Assembly (NCBI GenBank): GCA_034440575.1
Contig: JAOTOL010001570.1
Coordinates: 1,527,501-1,591,500, forward strand
Reading direction: 5' to 3'
DNA: 64,000 nucleotides
DNA from: Imbricaverruca yamaguchii
Taxonomy: Eukaryota > Arthropoda > Thecostraca > Neoverrucidae
The notes under the pieces are model-generated. The model worked only from the letters and a program-made list of their open reading frames with translations, made no database searches and was not told the DNA's origin. How positions within the stretch are numbered: position 1 is the stretch's first letter; the number at the start of each line of letters is the position of its first letter. The position numbers and the translations under genes were made by a program. Positions 11,632 through 21,628 of the stretch are shown here, in pieces.

Positions 11632-12310
11632 TGATGTCAGCGAACGTGTGCTGAAGCACCCGATGCTGAGTGGAGCAAGTTCTCCTCGACGTGCCAAGAG
11701 GTTCACGAGTGATAAACACCACGGTGCCGGTACGACTCTCGGCAGTCGAGCCGGGCATCACCCCAGCATGCACGCTGTGCTACCAGACTAAAATGTTTTG
11801 AGTCGACTCACATGACCCATAGATCTTGAGATCTGATTCAACTCGGGACTCGAACAGACTGACACAAAATTTGAATGGATTCAGATCCGACTCAGTGGTA
11901 TCAGACTCATGACCCATATGACTCAGTGTCCACTGCCCACACATGATATTTGAATGATTACCTCATGATTCGACTCATTTTTTGTAAAGATGTGATTCAA
12001 CTCACGACCCAAGGTATGTTTCGGAGAAAAGAATCGATTCAACTCACGACTCAAGATATGTTTTGGGGAAAAGAAGCGATTCAACTCGCGACTCATCCAA
12101 AAACGATTGTTGCATGAGTCGACTCTCGACTCAACTCGAGTCGAGCACAAGTCTGGATGGGAGCGTACGTGAGCTGATGCACCGGATGCTAAGTACTCCC
12201 CGGACCAAGTACTCCTCGGCATGCCAAGAGGTTCACGAGTGATAAACACCAGGGTGTCGGTGCATCCCTCGGCAGTCCAGCCGGGCGCCGTACCAGCACG
12301 TACGCCGCAC
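11632..12310. repeat. ~150-bp segment duplicated around 45-50 bp imperfect repeats
   Basis: The segment 11632-11785 recurs at about 12160-12310; both contain 'gccaagaggttcacgagtga' followed by 'taaacacca' and a 'ctcggcagtc' word. Between them, 11990-12100 carries three imperfect copies of a unit built on 'gattcaactcacgactcaa'. A minus-strand frame in both copies shares VFITREPLG, but no protein family was recognised. Confidence 0.7.
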
Positions 12311-14056
12311 TCCGTACCTGTTGTCCGTACCCCAGCGCTGCTGGAGCTGGTATTTAGCTGACACCGTCCTCCTGGGTGTGACGGATGGTGTCCATATCTG
12401 AGCAGGGCGCCAACCACCAGCGGCACACCGCCACCCCATCGCTCGCAGCTGGGTCAGAGAGTGCCGGTAATCCAATAAGAAGATGCTTACTGGGTTGATG
12501 CACCTCGGGCTTGCCTTGGGAGCCAGAAAAACTGACAGGTCTTGCGCTAGTATAAATATTTTCTGGTCAGGTCTGTACAGCAGTTATTTGTGAAGATTAC
12601 AGCTCACAAACAATTATTTCCACTGTCGTTCAGGCCTGTTTGGTGTGCAAAATTAAATAAAGCGTGAAAAGTGGCTTCGTGTGGGATAGCATATAATGAA
12701 GGATCATTTAAAAATTCAGAAAAATGCATCCCAACTGAACCTCGCGCCTAGTGAAGACTAAAAAAACAAAAGTAGCGCAACAACTTGACTTAGGCTGATA
12801 TACCACAGCGAAACCTAACCTAACCTAGGCTAGCCTGGTTGGTGAATTCGCATTTCAGGTTGCCAGCCAGATTTTTAGAGGGAAATAATCTTCATTAATA
12901 TTATTAAGATAATGTGACTAATCATTTCCATTCTAAATGCTCCTTAGATTATGTCATCGTTGGATTATGTCATATCCAGGGTTGAGAAAATAGTATGTTT
13001 GTGGATTTTTGGCATCCAGAACATTACCCGCTCTAGAAAAGCATCCTTTCATTTTCTCATTTTAAGGCTGAATGGTGATGGTTGATAATGCACCGCTAAG
13101 TGATAAGATGCTGGCAATTCATTGCAAAGTGCAACTTGAGATTCTAATGTCACAGGCTTGAAGAGGAGCGTTGTGCTGTGCAGGTAAAGCATTGAATACT
13201 GCCGGAAAGCAACTTTGTGTGGTGTAATATATAACGAAGGATAACTAATATTGTACAGAATAAATTTTATAACCATACCTGGTTGGTCAATTCGCGTTTT
13301 ATCTTGCAACAAGCTGTTTAGCAAACAATGTTTGAATGTCATGTGTATTAGTGGAATTCAGGTGTGACCACTCATTTCCATCACAAGTGCTCACCAGGTG
13401 GCGAACAAAATAACACCAACAAAAAGCACCCTGAGTACGGTAATGAGTAGTGAAGAAAGTGTTTTAGTCTAGCATGCCCTACCTGTCATTGCACTCAAGA
13501 TGCTGGTTGGGCTCCTCTCAGTAGTTTGCTTATCTAAGCTGCTTGATATTTCCTCGCGCACCATTTCAAAAAGATTACAACGAAACAGTATCATACTTGC
13601 GTGTGATGCGTTGTGCTTCACCCTTGCCGGTTATTGTCTGCATACAACAAAACCTTGAAAAATTTCAGCACGCATGAAATGCGCCACATTTGGCAAAATA
13701 TATCTGTACCTTCGAATTTCCTTAGCATTTCCAAAGCCCACAATTCCATGGGAATTCCCCGAAAGAACCGGTCTAAACACCTTGCGATTGATCGCATTCA
13801 GTTTCTAATCAACTTCCGAGTGTCGACGCAACTTCGGTAAGTGGCGGAGGACGCTTCCACGCAGCGGGCTGCATTGACTGTGAAATTGGATGTCAAACAC
13901 GCTGTGAACGTGTTGGCGACCATTTGTCGGTGGCGCCGTGGTATTGGTGCATTGTGGCTGGGCTTGCTGTGATCGACAGACGTGCTGGCCCTCCATTGAT
14001 GTCAACAGTGGAGAGGTGGCGCTGGGACCTACTGGTGGACACCAGAAAATCAGTCC
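12311..14056. other. No gene; one dispersed repeat present twice
   Basis: Two diverged direct copies of an unidentified A/T-rich repeat lie at about 12650-12960 and 13180-13400. Both contain 'ctggttggtgaattcgc'-like then 'cactcatttccat'-like words. An (AACCT)n-like block sits at 12813-12828. Confidence 0.4.
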
Positions 14057-14074
14057 GGACGCTTTTACGAGGCC

Positions 14075-14253
14075 GGGGATGGCCAAGTGGTTGAGGTGTT
14101 GGACTCTGGGTGCCAAAGATCCCGGGTTCGACACTAGCGCCGTTCAGGACATTTCCCAATCCCGCGGCCCACCGGCGAAACAGTGTGGGCAGCGCACTTA
14201 ACCGTGATCGTACATAAAGTGCGTCGCGAACCACCCAATAAACATACAAACAA
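14075..14253 (+). mobile_element. SINE family A, full length
   Basis: The tRNA Ser/Leu-like head starts 'ggggatggccaagtggttga' (A box) with B box 'gggttcgacac', then the family body and an 'aataaacatacaaac' tail. The flanks 'ggacgcttttac' and 'ggacgtttctac' look like a 12-bp target duplication with two changes. Confidence 0.92.
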
Positions 14254-14429
14254 CAGGACGTTTCTACCTGCTTATGTCTATGGACGCTTGCTGTATTGGC
14301 CCTGAACCCAATCGGAAACCTCCCGTTCTATATCACACTTTGTACCGGGAGTATGGCGTACACACTTGCCTAGTTTGTCACGGTCGCCTGGTACTTCCGT
14401 CCCTGACCCTGCCTGCCGACCAGCCGGAG

Positions 14430-15108
14430 GCGTTACTCTGTTGCGATAGGGCTCGTTACCCCGAGGTGTTACGCTGTTGCGATGGGGCTCGTTACCCCGA
14501 GGTGTTACTCTGTTGCGATGGGGCTCGTTACTACGAGGTGTTACTCTGCTATGACAGGGCTCGTTACTCCTGGGTATTACTCTGTTGCGATGGGGCTCGT
14601 TACCCCGAGGTGTTACTCTGTTGCGATGGGGCTCGTTACTCCGAGATGTTACTCTGTTGCGATGGGGCTCGTTACCCCGAGATTTTACTCTGTTATGGTA
14701 GGGCTCGTTACTCCGAAGTGTTACTCTTTTGCGATGGGGCACGTTACTCCGAGGTGTTACTCTGTTTCGGTAGGGCTCAATACTCCGAAGTGTTGCTCTG
14801 TTATGGCAGGGCTCGTTACCCCGAGGTGTTATTCTGTTACGGTAGGGCTCGTTACTCCGGGGTATTACTCTGTTGCGATGGGGCTCGTTATTCCGAGATG
14901 TTACTCTGTTGCGGTAGGGCTCGTTACTCCGAGATGTTACTCTGTTGCGGTTGGGCTCGTTACGTCGAGATTTTACTCTGTTACGGTAGGGCTCGTTACT
15001 CCGAAGTGTTACTATTTTGCGATGGGGCTCGGTACTCCGAGGTGTTACTCTGCTATGGCAGGGCTCGTTACTCGGGGGTATTACTCTGTTGCGGTAGGGC
15101 TCGTTTAG
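14430..15108. repeat. 36-bp minisatellite, ~19 units
   Basis: Units read 'gggctcgttaccccgaggtg' then 'ttactctgttgcgatg'. As 36 is divisible by three, frames of 298 aa (+, 14274-15170), 208 aa (+) and 280 aa (-) stay open through it. The plus frame would encode a 12-residue repeat (ARYPEVLLCCDG). The openness on both strands indicates an array artefact rather than a gene. Confidence 0.95.
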
Positions 15109-15164
15109 ACCTGAATCCACAGGGGTGGGACGAACTCCGCCTCCGGATATCTCGGAATCTATTG

Positions 15165-16187
15165 GACTGATTAAGAAGATGGAAAGCTGAAGCGGATTTT
15201 GATGGTCTAGTCTACACTTTTACTATGTTAAAATGTCCATAATGGCGACGCCAGGAGACTAAGAATTGGGGAGAGGATTTCATCAAGACCATTTGGGACT
15301 GTTTGTATTTTACATCGGTAAAATTGTGCATAAATTGACATACATCATTCTTAGTGATATACGGCACCATTTGATGTACCTTCATACCCGCGTATAGCAG
15401 CCAATGGAGCATGGATGTAAAACAGCCAGGAACATGGGTGCAATCTCTGGGGGCTGGAGGACATGCCCCCTAAGAGTTTCTAAGAAGTTGCTATTTATCT
15501 CCTTCAATTTCCTTCTTGTCCCTCAAGCCTCAACTACTAAAGTATTTGTGCATGATGCTCCAAAATTATGTTTAGTCATTTATCAAGAGACAATATATAG
15601 TCAAGAGTATCAGCAAAATACTAGAAGGCGACCAAGCCAATCAATGTGATTCACAGGCTATATGCCGTTACAAAATCTCCGAGTGGTAAAGCAGCAAACG
15701 TTAAAAATCCCTGCTTCTCTGCTTCAAAAACATGAACATTGACCATCTGGTGTTTTCGCTTCGATGGAGAATTGTGCTTTGGGAGGCACCATCATCGCAT
15801 TGCATTATCGCACCATTGGATCATCGCAAGGCCTTATGCGACTTAGGTTGCCTTCCACTGCGCATACATCGATATATCTTGAGCAAACATAACTCTGGGT
15901 ATCCTTGGGTATCTTCAAGACCATGGCATCCATGCTCCTGGCTGTTTTACATCCATGCTTCATTGGCTGCTATACGAGGGTATGAAGATACATCAAATGG
16001 TGCCGTATATCACTAAGATGTATGTCCATTTATGCACAATTTTACCGATGTAAAATACAAACAGTCCCAAATGGTTTTGATGAAATCCTCTCCCCAATTC
16101 TTAGTCTCCTGACGTCGCCATTATGGACATTTTAACATAGTAAAAGTGTAGACTAGAATCCGCTTCAGCTTTCCATCTCCTTAATCG
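15165..16187. mobile_element. Inverted-repeat element, ~265-bp arms, ~490-bp loop
   Basis: The left arm (about 15168-15441) and right arm (about 15928-16187) are reverse complements at roughly 90% or better. Shared words include 'gatggaaagctgaagcggat', 'tagtctacacttttactatg' and 'ggctgttttacatccatgc'. The left arm carries a 7-nt insertion near 15203. TTAA occurs at both outer edges (15171-15174, 16181-16184), compatible with TTAA target sites, but the terminal bases do not match piggyBac ends I know. The loop has no transposase-like frame, so it is probably a non-autonomous DNA element. Confidence 0.8.
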
Positions 16188-16790
16188 GCGTCTTATGCAG
16201 TATTAAGCACGTATGTCATGCTAAAGTCGTATTCGCAGCCGAATTCAGCGACGAGGTCGCCAGAGATGTACTCACATCGACACAGCCACTGAGCGACCGG
16301 CTTACGATCCTTCGAGTCAATTACCGCAAATGCTTCTGCCCATACTGACCCGTCGCAGCAACTGCACAGGTCTCTCGCGACCACTTGGACGGTCACGATC
16401 CAACGCACGCCAGTTTCCCAGGGGAGGCCTTTGCAGGCCGGTACCCGGTCCAGCGAGCCGGCCAGACGGTGCCACCGGCTGTTAGCAGTGTTGTAGAGCG
16501 GCTGACAGACTTCACTGCACGCGCTCATGTATCTTGCACGCTCTGAGGACGTGCAGCCGAGATCAGCCCCCTCGGCAGCGGATCCCCGGGTGGCTGTGCT
16601 TCGCAAAGTTTGCCTTGACATGCCTTTCCACTTGCTTAGGTCTGCAGGGGTTCAGTCAGTCCACTCTGTGTCAACCCGCGTGCGACTCTGTGTGGCTCTG
16701 TGTGGCTGCTCAATATCCATTATCAAATTCGAAATGCGTTGGATATGGTCGCTGAGGTCGGCCCCGCCCATACTTGTAGTGCTTTTCGCT
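16188..16790. other. No gene recognised
   Basis: A minus-strand frame at 16193-16621 (142 codons) contains several Cys and Trp residues but resembles no family I know. It might be an exon fragment; there is no supporting context. Confidence 0.35.
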
Positions 16791-16970
16791 TGTTTGTTTA
16801 TTGGGTGGCTCACGACGAACTTCATGCGCATTCACCGCTAATGGCGCCACCCACACTGTTTCGCCGGTGGGCCACGGGATTGGGAAATGTCCCGAACGGC
16901 GCTGGTGTCGAATCTGGGACCTTTGGTACCCAGAGCCCAGCACCTCAACCACTCGGCTATCCCCGTCCCT
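16791..16970 (-). mobile_element. SINE family A, full length
   Basis: Minus-strand copy with T/G-rich tail complement 'tgtttgtttattgggtgg' at 16791 and tRNA-like head ending at 16970. The B box is degraded (reads gattcgacac). No clear target duplication was found. Confidence 0.9.
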
Positions 16971-17169
16971 AAATGTGCATCAACGCCCTTCTACGCCACC
17001 GGATAAGTGAATGCCTGGCAAATGTCTGTGCTAATTGTCAGCGCTGGTCGACGTTCAGCATGGGTTGTGGTCGTGGCCAACTGTTAACGACATGACCCTC
17101 ACGGTGACACGTGTCGGTGCGGTTCCGGGACCTCGAATTGGTACTGTCCACCGAGCCCACGCAACGCGT

Positions 17170-17336
17170 GGGATGAGTAGCCCAGGGGTAAGTTGCCCGT
17201 CTCACAATCGAGAGGTTGTGGGTTCGAGTCTCACCTGTCGCTACTCTTCGCCCGCGACCAATCGGCGTGAGAGATTGGCGACGCTACATGACTCGACGGT
17301 CGATGTGTCGTGAAACCAATAACCAACCAACCAACC
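17170..17336 (+). mobile_element. SINE family B, full length
   Basis: The head 'gatgagtagcccaggggtaa' plus B box 'gggttcgagtc' gives a tRNA-like promoter. The body has 'ctacatgactcgacggtcga', and the end is 'tgtcgtgaaaccaataacc' followed by (AACC)n. It defines family B, of which six other copies lie in this window. Confidence 0.92.
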
Positions 17337-17930
17337 ACACACCCGTGTGGAATTTGGATGAAATTGTCCCAGCCCTTTTGGCGCAACACTCGCCGAGCTC
17401 GACAAATACCCCTGCGCGCGTGTGCACGCTCAATATGAATTACCCACCACCACCAACTGTGTTGGACAATATCAAGACTGTGTCGTCCAACGCAGTTGGT
17501 GACTGTGCTAATCGTCACAATATCAAGACCGACCGTGCTATGTCGTCATGTAAGCCAAGCTCATAACAGGGGAGGGCCCCCACTCCCACCCAATATTCTT
17601 CGATCTTGAAGATCGACTAAATGACGTTAACTTTAAAGGATTTGCCAAATAAATCGACTTTCCCGCAATTGTTGGTCCCCCATTCGCCCCTGATCGGGAA
17701 TATAGAACCATAGGAACAACACCGAGACATGTGGGCTTAACGGCTGATCCTTTGAGTGATACAAAGTGCTTGCGCGGGAGGCAAGTTTGTGTTTTTCTCA
17801 AGCTCAAGCTTAAGCTCAAGCTCAAGCACGTAGCTCAGTAGAATTTGCACCATTTCTGGACGTTGAAAGCCTTATATCGGTATGTATGATTAAAAAAATA
17901 TGAATAATACTGTCCGTACTGTTAAGGTAG
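17337..17930. other. No gene recognised
   Basis: Includes a 'caagctcaagctcaag' microsatellite at about 17797-17826. No domain-like frame is present. Confidence 0.4.
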
Positions 17931-18113
17931 AGATGACATTGCCTTAGAGATGACATAGCCTTTCAGATGACATAGCATTAGAGATGACATAGCCTTAGAG
18001 ATGACATAGCCTTAGAGATGACATAGCCTTAGAGATGACATTGCCTTAGAGATGACATAGCCTTAGAGATGACATTGCCTTAGAGATGGCATAGCCTTAG
18101 AGATGACATAGCC
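17931..18113. repeat. 17-bp minisatellite, ~10 units
   Basis: Units 'agagatgacatagcctt' with occasional a/t and a/g changes. There are no open frames because 17 is not divisible by three. Confidence 0.93.
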
Positions 18114-18373
18114 GATATAACGTTGTCCCGTTGTAATACTGGAACAAACGGGAGCAGAGAACACGGCTGGACTACGGGAGCAGTTCACAACACTGCGAGA
18201 GCAGCCTCCCCTCAGTCAGCAGGCTGCCGCCGGCCTGCTGCACCGACTGGGGTCGGGACCAAGTTGTCGTTACCTCCCCGAACTTCGGTAATTTACTGTC
18301 AGCGCCATGTGTGAAAGCTCCGAAGTATTTAGCGCACTTCTCACACTCACTGTATTCCCATTCGCACACGCTC

Positions 18374-18543
18374 ATTTTTGATTGGATTGGATTGGATTGT
18401 GGCTTTACAACGCACTCAGCAGCTGAGGCCGTATGGCGTCGCCTGCCTCTCACTCTGGCAGGAAGGGCGGGCATTGCGGGGAATCGAACCCCGTACCTCC
18501 GGCTTGCCAGACGCTCAGCTTAACCACTGAACTACTGACGCCC
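18374..18543 (-). mobile_element. tRNA-derived SINE, family G
   Basis: On the minus strand 'agtagttcagtggttaagc' (A box) and 'ggggttcgattcc' (B box) are followed by about 70 nt of body and an (AATCC)n tail, seen on plus as 'gattggattggattggattg'. The structure is that of a SINE rather than a tRNA gene. It is the only copy found here. Confidence 0.8.
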
Positions 18544-19249
18544 TACACACACCCCTTTGTAACTAGACGATCTTGAATAAAAAGTGGGCTTCTTTGAAAT
18601 CAATACAAGACCACTTTTCTTAGCAGAAACGCCAAAGTTGCGCACTACCAGGAGCGCAATTCCAATATATCCCCAGATCGAAGCCGACGTGTTGCCAGGA
18701 TCTGGGGACATTTCCTGAGGCGTGGCAGCGCCACCCGAGGGAGAGCCCGTCCAGTGTGGCTGACCAGGCGGGACATTGGAGCGGACACACGTCAGCGCTG
18801 GTGGACACCGTATCGCGCCGCGGCGCCACGACAATAGACTGACCTCGCGAAGGTTAGCCGGTCGCGCAGTGTTCTGGCATGCATGCTTCGCAGAGTGGAG
18901 GGGGTAGCAGGCGAAAATGTCAAAACCACTGATGATGTTAAAACCACTGATGACGTCGAACCAACTTGGGGAAGTAACAGAAAAAGTGCGGGCAACAAAT
19001 GATGCTAACGGATGAACACCGCACCTGAAGGAAAGAGTACAGTGACCAAAAACAACATCTCGTTGTGCATGTTGTACGTCGTGTGTTGTGAAGTTCATGG
19101 GAAAAAACTCGGGGGTCAAAACTCAGCAAGAGGTACAAACTCACCAAGCTGCACATAGGTGTCGCGTTCCCCGTGGATTTCGGAACTGCGTGGCATCGCC
19201 GCCTGAGCCACCCACGTCTCTCGAGCCGCAGGTGTGACATGACGTGCGG
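18544..19249. other. No gene recognised
   Basis: A 195-codon minus frame (18532-19119) overlaps the SINE edge and has no recognised domain. 'aaccactgatgatgt' and 'aaccactgatgacgt' form a short direct repeat at about 18922-18957. Confidence 0.4.
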
Positions 19250-19303
19250 TGACGTCACCGTCGTGCCTCCCCGTCACGTGGTGGTCACGTGACGGGGACG
19301 TCA
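19250..19303. promoter_or_regulatory. Cluster of CRE and CACGTG sites with a 13-bp dyad
   Basis: TGACGTCA (palindromic CRE, the bZIP/CREB consensus) is at 19250-19257. A perfect inverted repeat, TCCCCGTCACGTG at 19268-19280 and its complement at 19286-19298, carries two CACGTG E-boxes, the second within GTCACGTGAC. GACGTCA follows at 19297-19303. Such clusters occur at animal promoters, but no transcribed gene was identified next to it. Confidence 0.35.
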
Positions 19304-19341
19304 GACGTTGGAGCGGCCTGCGGAGCGGTCCGAGATGGACC

Positions 19342-19527
19342 TTTTGTTTGTTTGTTTATTGGTTGGTTCACGACACACTTTATGCACATTCACGGCTAAT
19401 GGTGCCGCCCACACTGCTTCGCCGGTGGGCCGCGGGATTGGGAAATGTCCTGAGTGGCGCTAGAGTCGAACCCGGGACCTTTGGTACCCATAGCCCGGCA
19501 CCTTAACCACTCGGCCATCCCCGCCCC
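19342..19527 (-). mobile_element. SINE family A with 13-bp target duplication
   Basis: Full-length minus copy. The direct repeats TCCGAGATGGACC at 19329-19341 and 19528-19540 flank it exactly, proving insertion by target-primed reverse transcription. A box and B box (ggttcgactc on minus) are intact. Confidence 0.95.
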
Positions 19528-19601
19528 TCCGAGATGGACCCGAGAGGACCCATCTCGGACGCCAGATGTACAACAGGCTGGTCGACACCCCGCCAAGGGA
19601 C

Positions 19602-19780
19602 GGGGATGGCCGAGTGGTTAAGGTGTCAGGCTATGGGTACCAAAGGCCCCGGGTTCGACTCTAGCGCCGCTCGGAACATTTTCCAATCCCGCGGCCAGCC
19701 GGCGAAACAGTGTGGGCGGCGCCATGAGCCGTGAATGTGCATAAAGTGCGTCGTGAACCACCCAATGAATAAACAAACAG
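19602..19780 (+). mobile_element. SINE family A, full length
   Basis: Intact head 'ggggatggccgagtggttaa' and B box 'gggttcgactc'. Its head shares the variant 'ggctatgggtacc' with the neighbour at 19342, suggesting one subfamily. The two lie head to head about 75 bp apart. Confidence 0.93.
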
Positions 19781-20291
19781 ACACAACGTCAATAACAACG
19801 CGAGTTAGCCAGCAAGTTAGCAATGGAGTTAGCAATGGAGCGAGTTAGCAATGGAGTCACCGGAGCGTGGGGTCACCGAATTATGGATTCCATAAGGTGA
19901 GCAAAATGTCAATCCTACTACGATATTCTTGAAGAAATTAGTAAAGGATATTATGACAACCAAAAAGCCACTACCATCCGACGGATGTCATTACAAAACG
20001 TGAGTTTGAAACGTCGCCGATGTGCTTCGTGACTTCGTTGTTGTCGTTGTTGTCCTCCCATGTTTTTTTGTATGGTCTGCAGCTCTTAGCTCAATTCTTT
20101 TCCATCGTTTCACTGGGAATTTCACGCTTACTTTGAGGTGGATGAACCTGTTCTTCAGTCCATATATGAGGATGATGGTCATATGATGAAGCACATGTAG
20201 GACGATTCATTGCGCATTAGCACAGCTTAGCCCGCTATGCGAAAGTTTCAATGACATCAATGTTGGATGTAGTGCTTTATAAGTTCATTTG
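19781..20291. other. No gene recognised
   Basis: Starts with a few 'gagttagcaatgga' words (19803-19857), then A/T-rich unique sequence up to the TA target of the mariner-like element. Confidence 0.4.
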
Positions 20292-20293
20292 TA

Positions 20294-20323
20294 CAGGGTG
20301 CGCGGAAAGTCCTGGCGCTTTTC
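20294..20323. repeat. Left terminal inverted repeat of mariner-like element
   Basis: Thirty bases identical to the reverse complement of 21597-21626. It is the expected transposase binding and cleavage end, preceded by TA. Confidence 0.96.
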
Positions 20324-20419
20324 AACATTTTCACAAACAAATGCAACTGGCTCATATGTATTCAACAACAGGTTGTAACAGTGACTGGGAACAACAAGCC
20401 ACATCCTTTCACCAACCGC

Positions 20420-21499
20420 TCACTCGATGTAGCCGCCCTCGGCGGCGATGACGGCCTCGACGCGAGAGCGGAAGCCCTTGCAGGTCCTGATGATGTAGGC
20501 CGCCTCCAGCGCCTCCCACGCCGCCACGATGCGAGCCTTGAGCGACTCCAGGTTGGGATGAGAAGTGGCCTGGATCTCAACCTGCAGAACGCTCCACACG
20601 CTGTAATCGAGCGGGTTGAGGCCGGGCGACTGAGGCGGCCACATCTCCTTCCGCCAGAAGTGATCTGGCCCGCCGAGCTCCTCTGTCAGCTTGGCTTGGA
20701 TGGCGGTGGCGTTGTGGGCGGGCGCTCCGTCCTGTTGGAAGACAAAATTCCCATCCGGGTAGGTCGCCTTGACCCAGGGGATGAGGTGCGTGTCCAGCTG
20801 CCCCTCGTAGACCTGCCTGTTGATTTTCTCGTTGGCGTCGATGAAGATGATGGGGCATTTCTGCCCGTCGGACCCGACGACACCCAGGACCATCACCTTC
20901 TGCGGGTGCTTGTTCACGGGGTTGAACCGAATCCGGGGGTCCACTTCGTCAACAGGCTGGTCGGACAGGTAGCGGGAGTTCCTCCGGTTCAGCTGGGCGT
21001 CGACGTGGAAGAGCTTCTCATCGGAGAAGATCCGAACGAAGCCGGTGGTCACCGGGCTCTTTAGGAAGTTGAGCAGCAGCTTGCTCTTCTCCAGACGGCG
21101 GAGACGCGTGGCCTCGGTTAAACGCGGCCTGTTATGGATCACTCTGGACTCCATGTTCAAGTCTTGGTGGATTAATTCCCGCATTGATGTCTCGGGAAAG
21201 CTGAACTTCTTCGCCAGTTTTCTGATTGACTGCCACGGATCTTCTTCGATTGCTTCTGACACGGCGGCCACGTTCTCGGGAGTTCTGAGGGACCGCGGCC
21301 GACCTGACCTGGGGGCATCTTCTAAGGACTCCACAGATCGGATCTTCGCCTTTATCCGCTGAACCGTTCGCCGAGAAACGCTGCATCGTTCCGCAACTTG
21401 CGCCTCGGTTAAGCCGGACCCGGCCGCCGCGCGCAGGCAGCCAGCGACAAGGTGCCACTTCGTCTGATTATCCATGACTGAACGCGATTCGAAGGCCAT
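20420..21499 (-). CDS. Tc1/mariner-family transposase, apparently intact
   Basis: A 359-aa frame starts at a true ATG (21497-21499). It would cut and paste the element by recognising its terminal repeats. An N-terminal helix-turn-helix lies at about residues 29-50 (LTEAQVAERCSVSRRTVQRI), followed by a GRPR linker at 66-69 and a second HTH-like region at about 75-120. The DDE/D catalytic core shows D160 in IFSDEK, D257 in QQDGAPAH and D298 in SPGLNPLDYSVW. I count 40 residues between the second and third acidic residues, unlike mariner DD34D or Tc1 DD34E, and the third residue is Asp. Length is normal for the superfamily (about 340-360 aa). No frameshift or stop is seen. The surrounding DNA offers no host gene, so this serves only the element. 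Subfamily placement is uncertain. Confidence 0.95.
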   Translation of the reverse strand: MAFESRSVMDNQTKWHLVAGCLRAAAGSGLTEAQVAERCSVSRRTVQRIKAKIRSVESLEDAPRSGRPRSLRTPENVAAVSEAIEEDPWQSIRKLAKKFSFPETSMRELIHQDLNMESRVIHNRPRLTEATRLRRLEKSKLLLNFLKSPVTTGFVRIFSDEKLFHVDAQLNRRNSRYLSDQPVDEVDPRIRFNPVNKHPQKVMVLGVVGSDGQKCPIIFIDANEKINRQVYEGQLDTHLIPWVKATYPDGNFVFQQDGAPAHNATAIQAKLTEELGGPDHFWRKEMWPPQSPGLNPLDYSVWSVLQVEIQATSHPNLESLKARIVAAWEALEAAYIIRTCKGFRSRVEAVIAAEGGYIE

Positions 21500-21596
21500 A
21501 TTTGCACGCCCCCCGGCTGACCGGGTCGGCGAGGGTCACGCCTGCGGCCATTGGCAGACTGGCCACCAATCACAGCGCGCGCTGGCAAGCATACCA

Positions 21597-21626
21597 GAAA
21601 AGCGCCAGGACTTTCCGCGCACCCTG
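21597..21626. repeat. Right terminal inverted repeat of mariner-like element
   Basis: Perfect partner of 20294-20323 and followed by TA. The transposase start codon lies about 100 bp inside this end, so any promoter is within the short 5' leader. Confidence 0.96.
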
Positions 21627-21628
21627 TA

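Larger units (their letters stand above)
20294..21626 (-). mobile_element. Complete Tc1/mariner-type DNA transposon, 1,333 bp
   Basis: Perfect 30-bp terminal inverted repeats begin CAGGGTGCGCGGAAAGTCCT at both ends (20294-20323; 21597-21626). TA dinucleotides flank each end (20292-20293; 21627-21628), the target duplication of the IS630-Tc1-mariner superfamily. One uninterrupted transposase frame fills the middle. Perfect ends plus an open frame indicate recent insertion. GC content is visibly higher than in the flanks. Confidence 0.97.

Noticed and set aside
12813..12830. Interstitial arthropod-type telomere repeat (AACCT)n, also near 44350
   Set aside because: Only two or three units at each site, too short to distinguish from chance.
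14274..15170. A 298-codon frame with Cys-rich 12-residue repeats, superficially like a repeat protein
   Set aside because: The opposite strand is also open for 280 codons and a third frame for 208; the period of 36 bp explains all of them.
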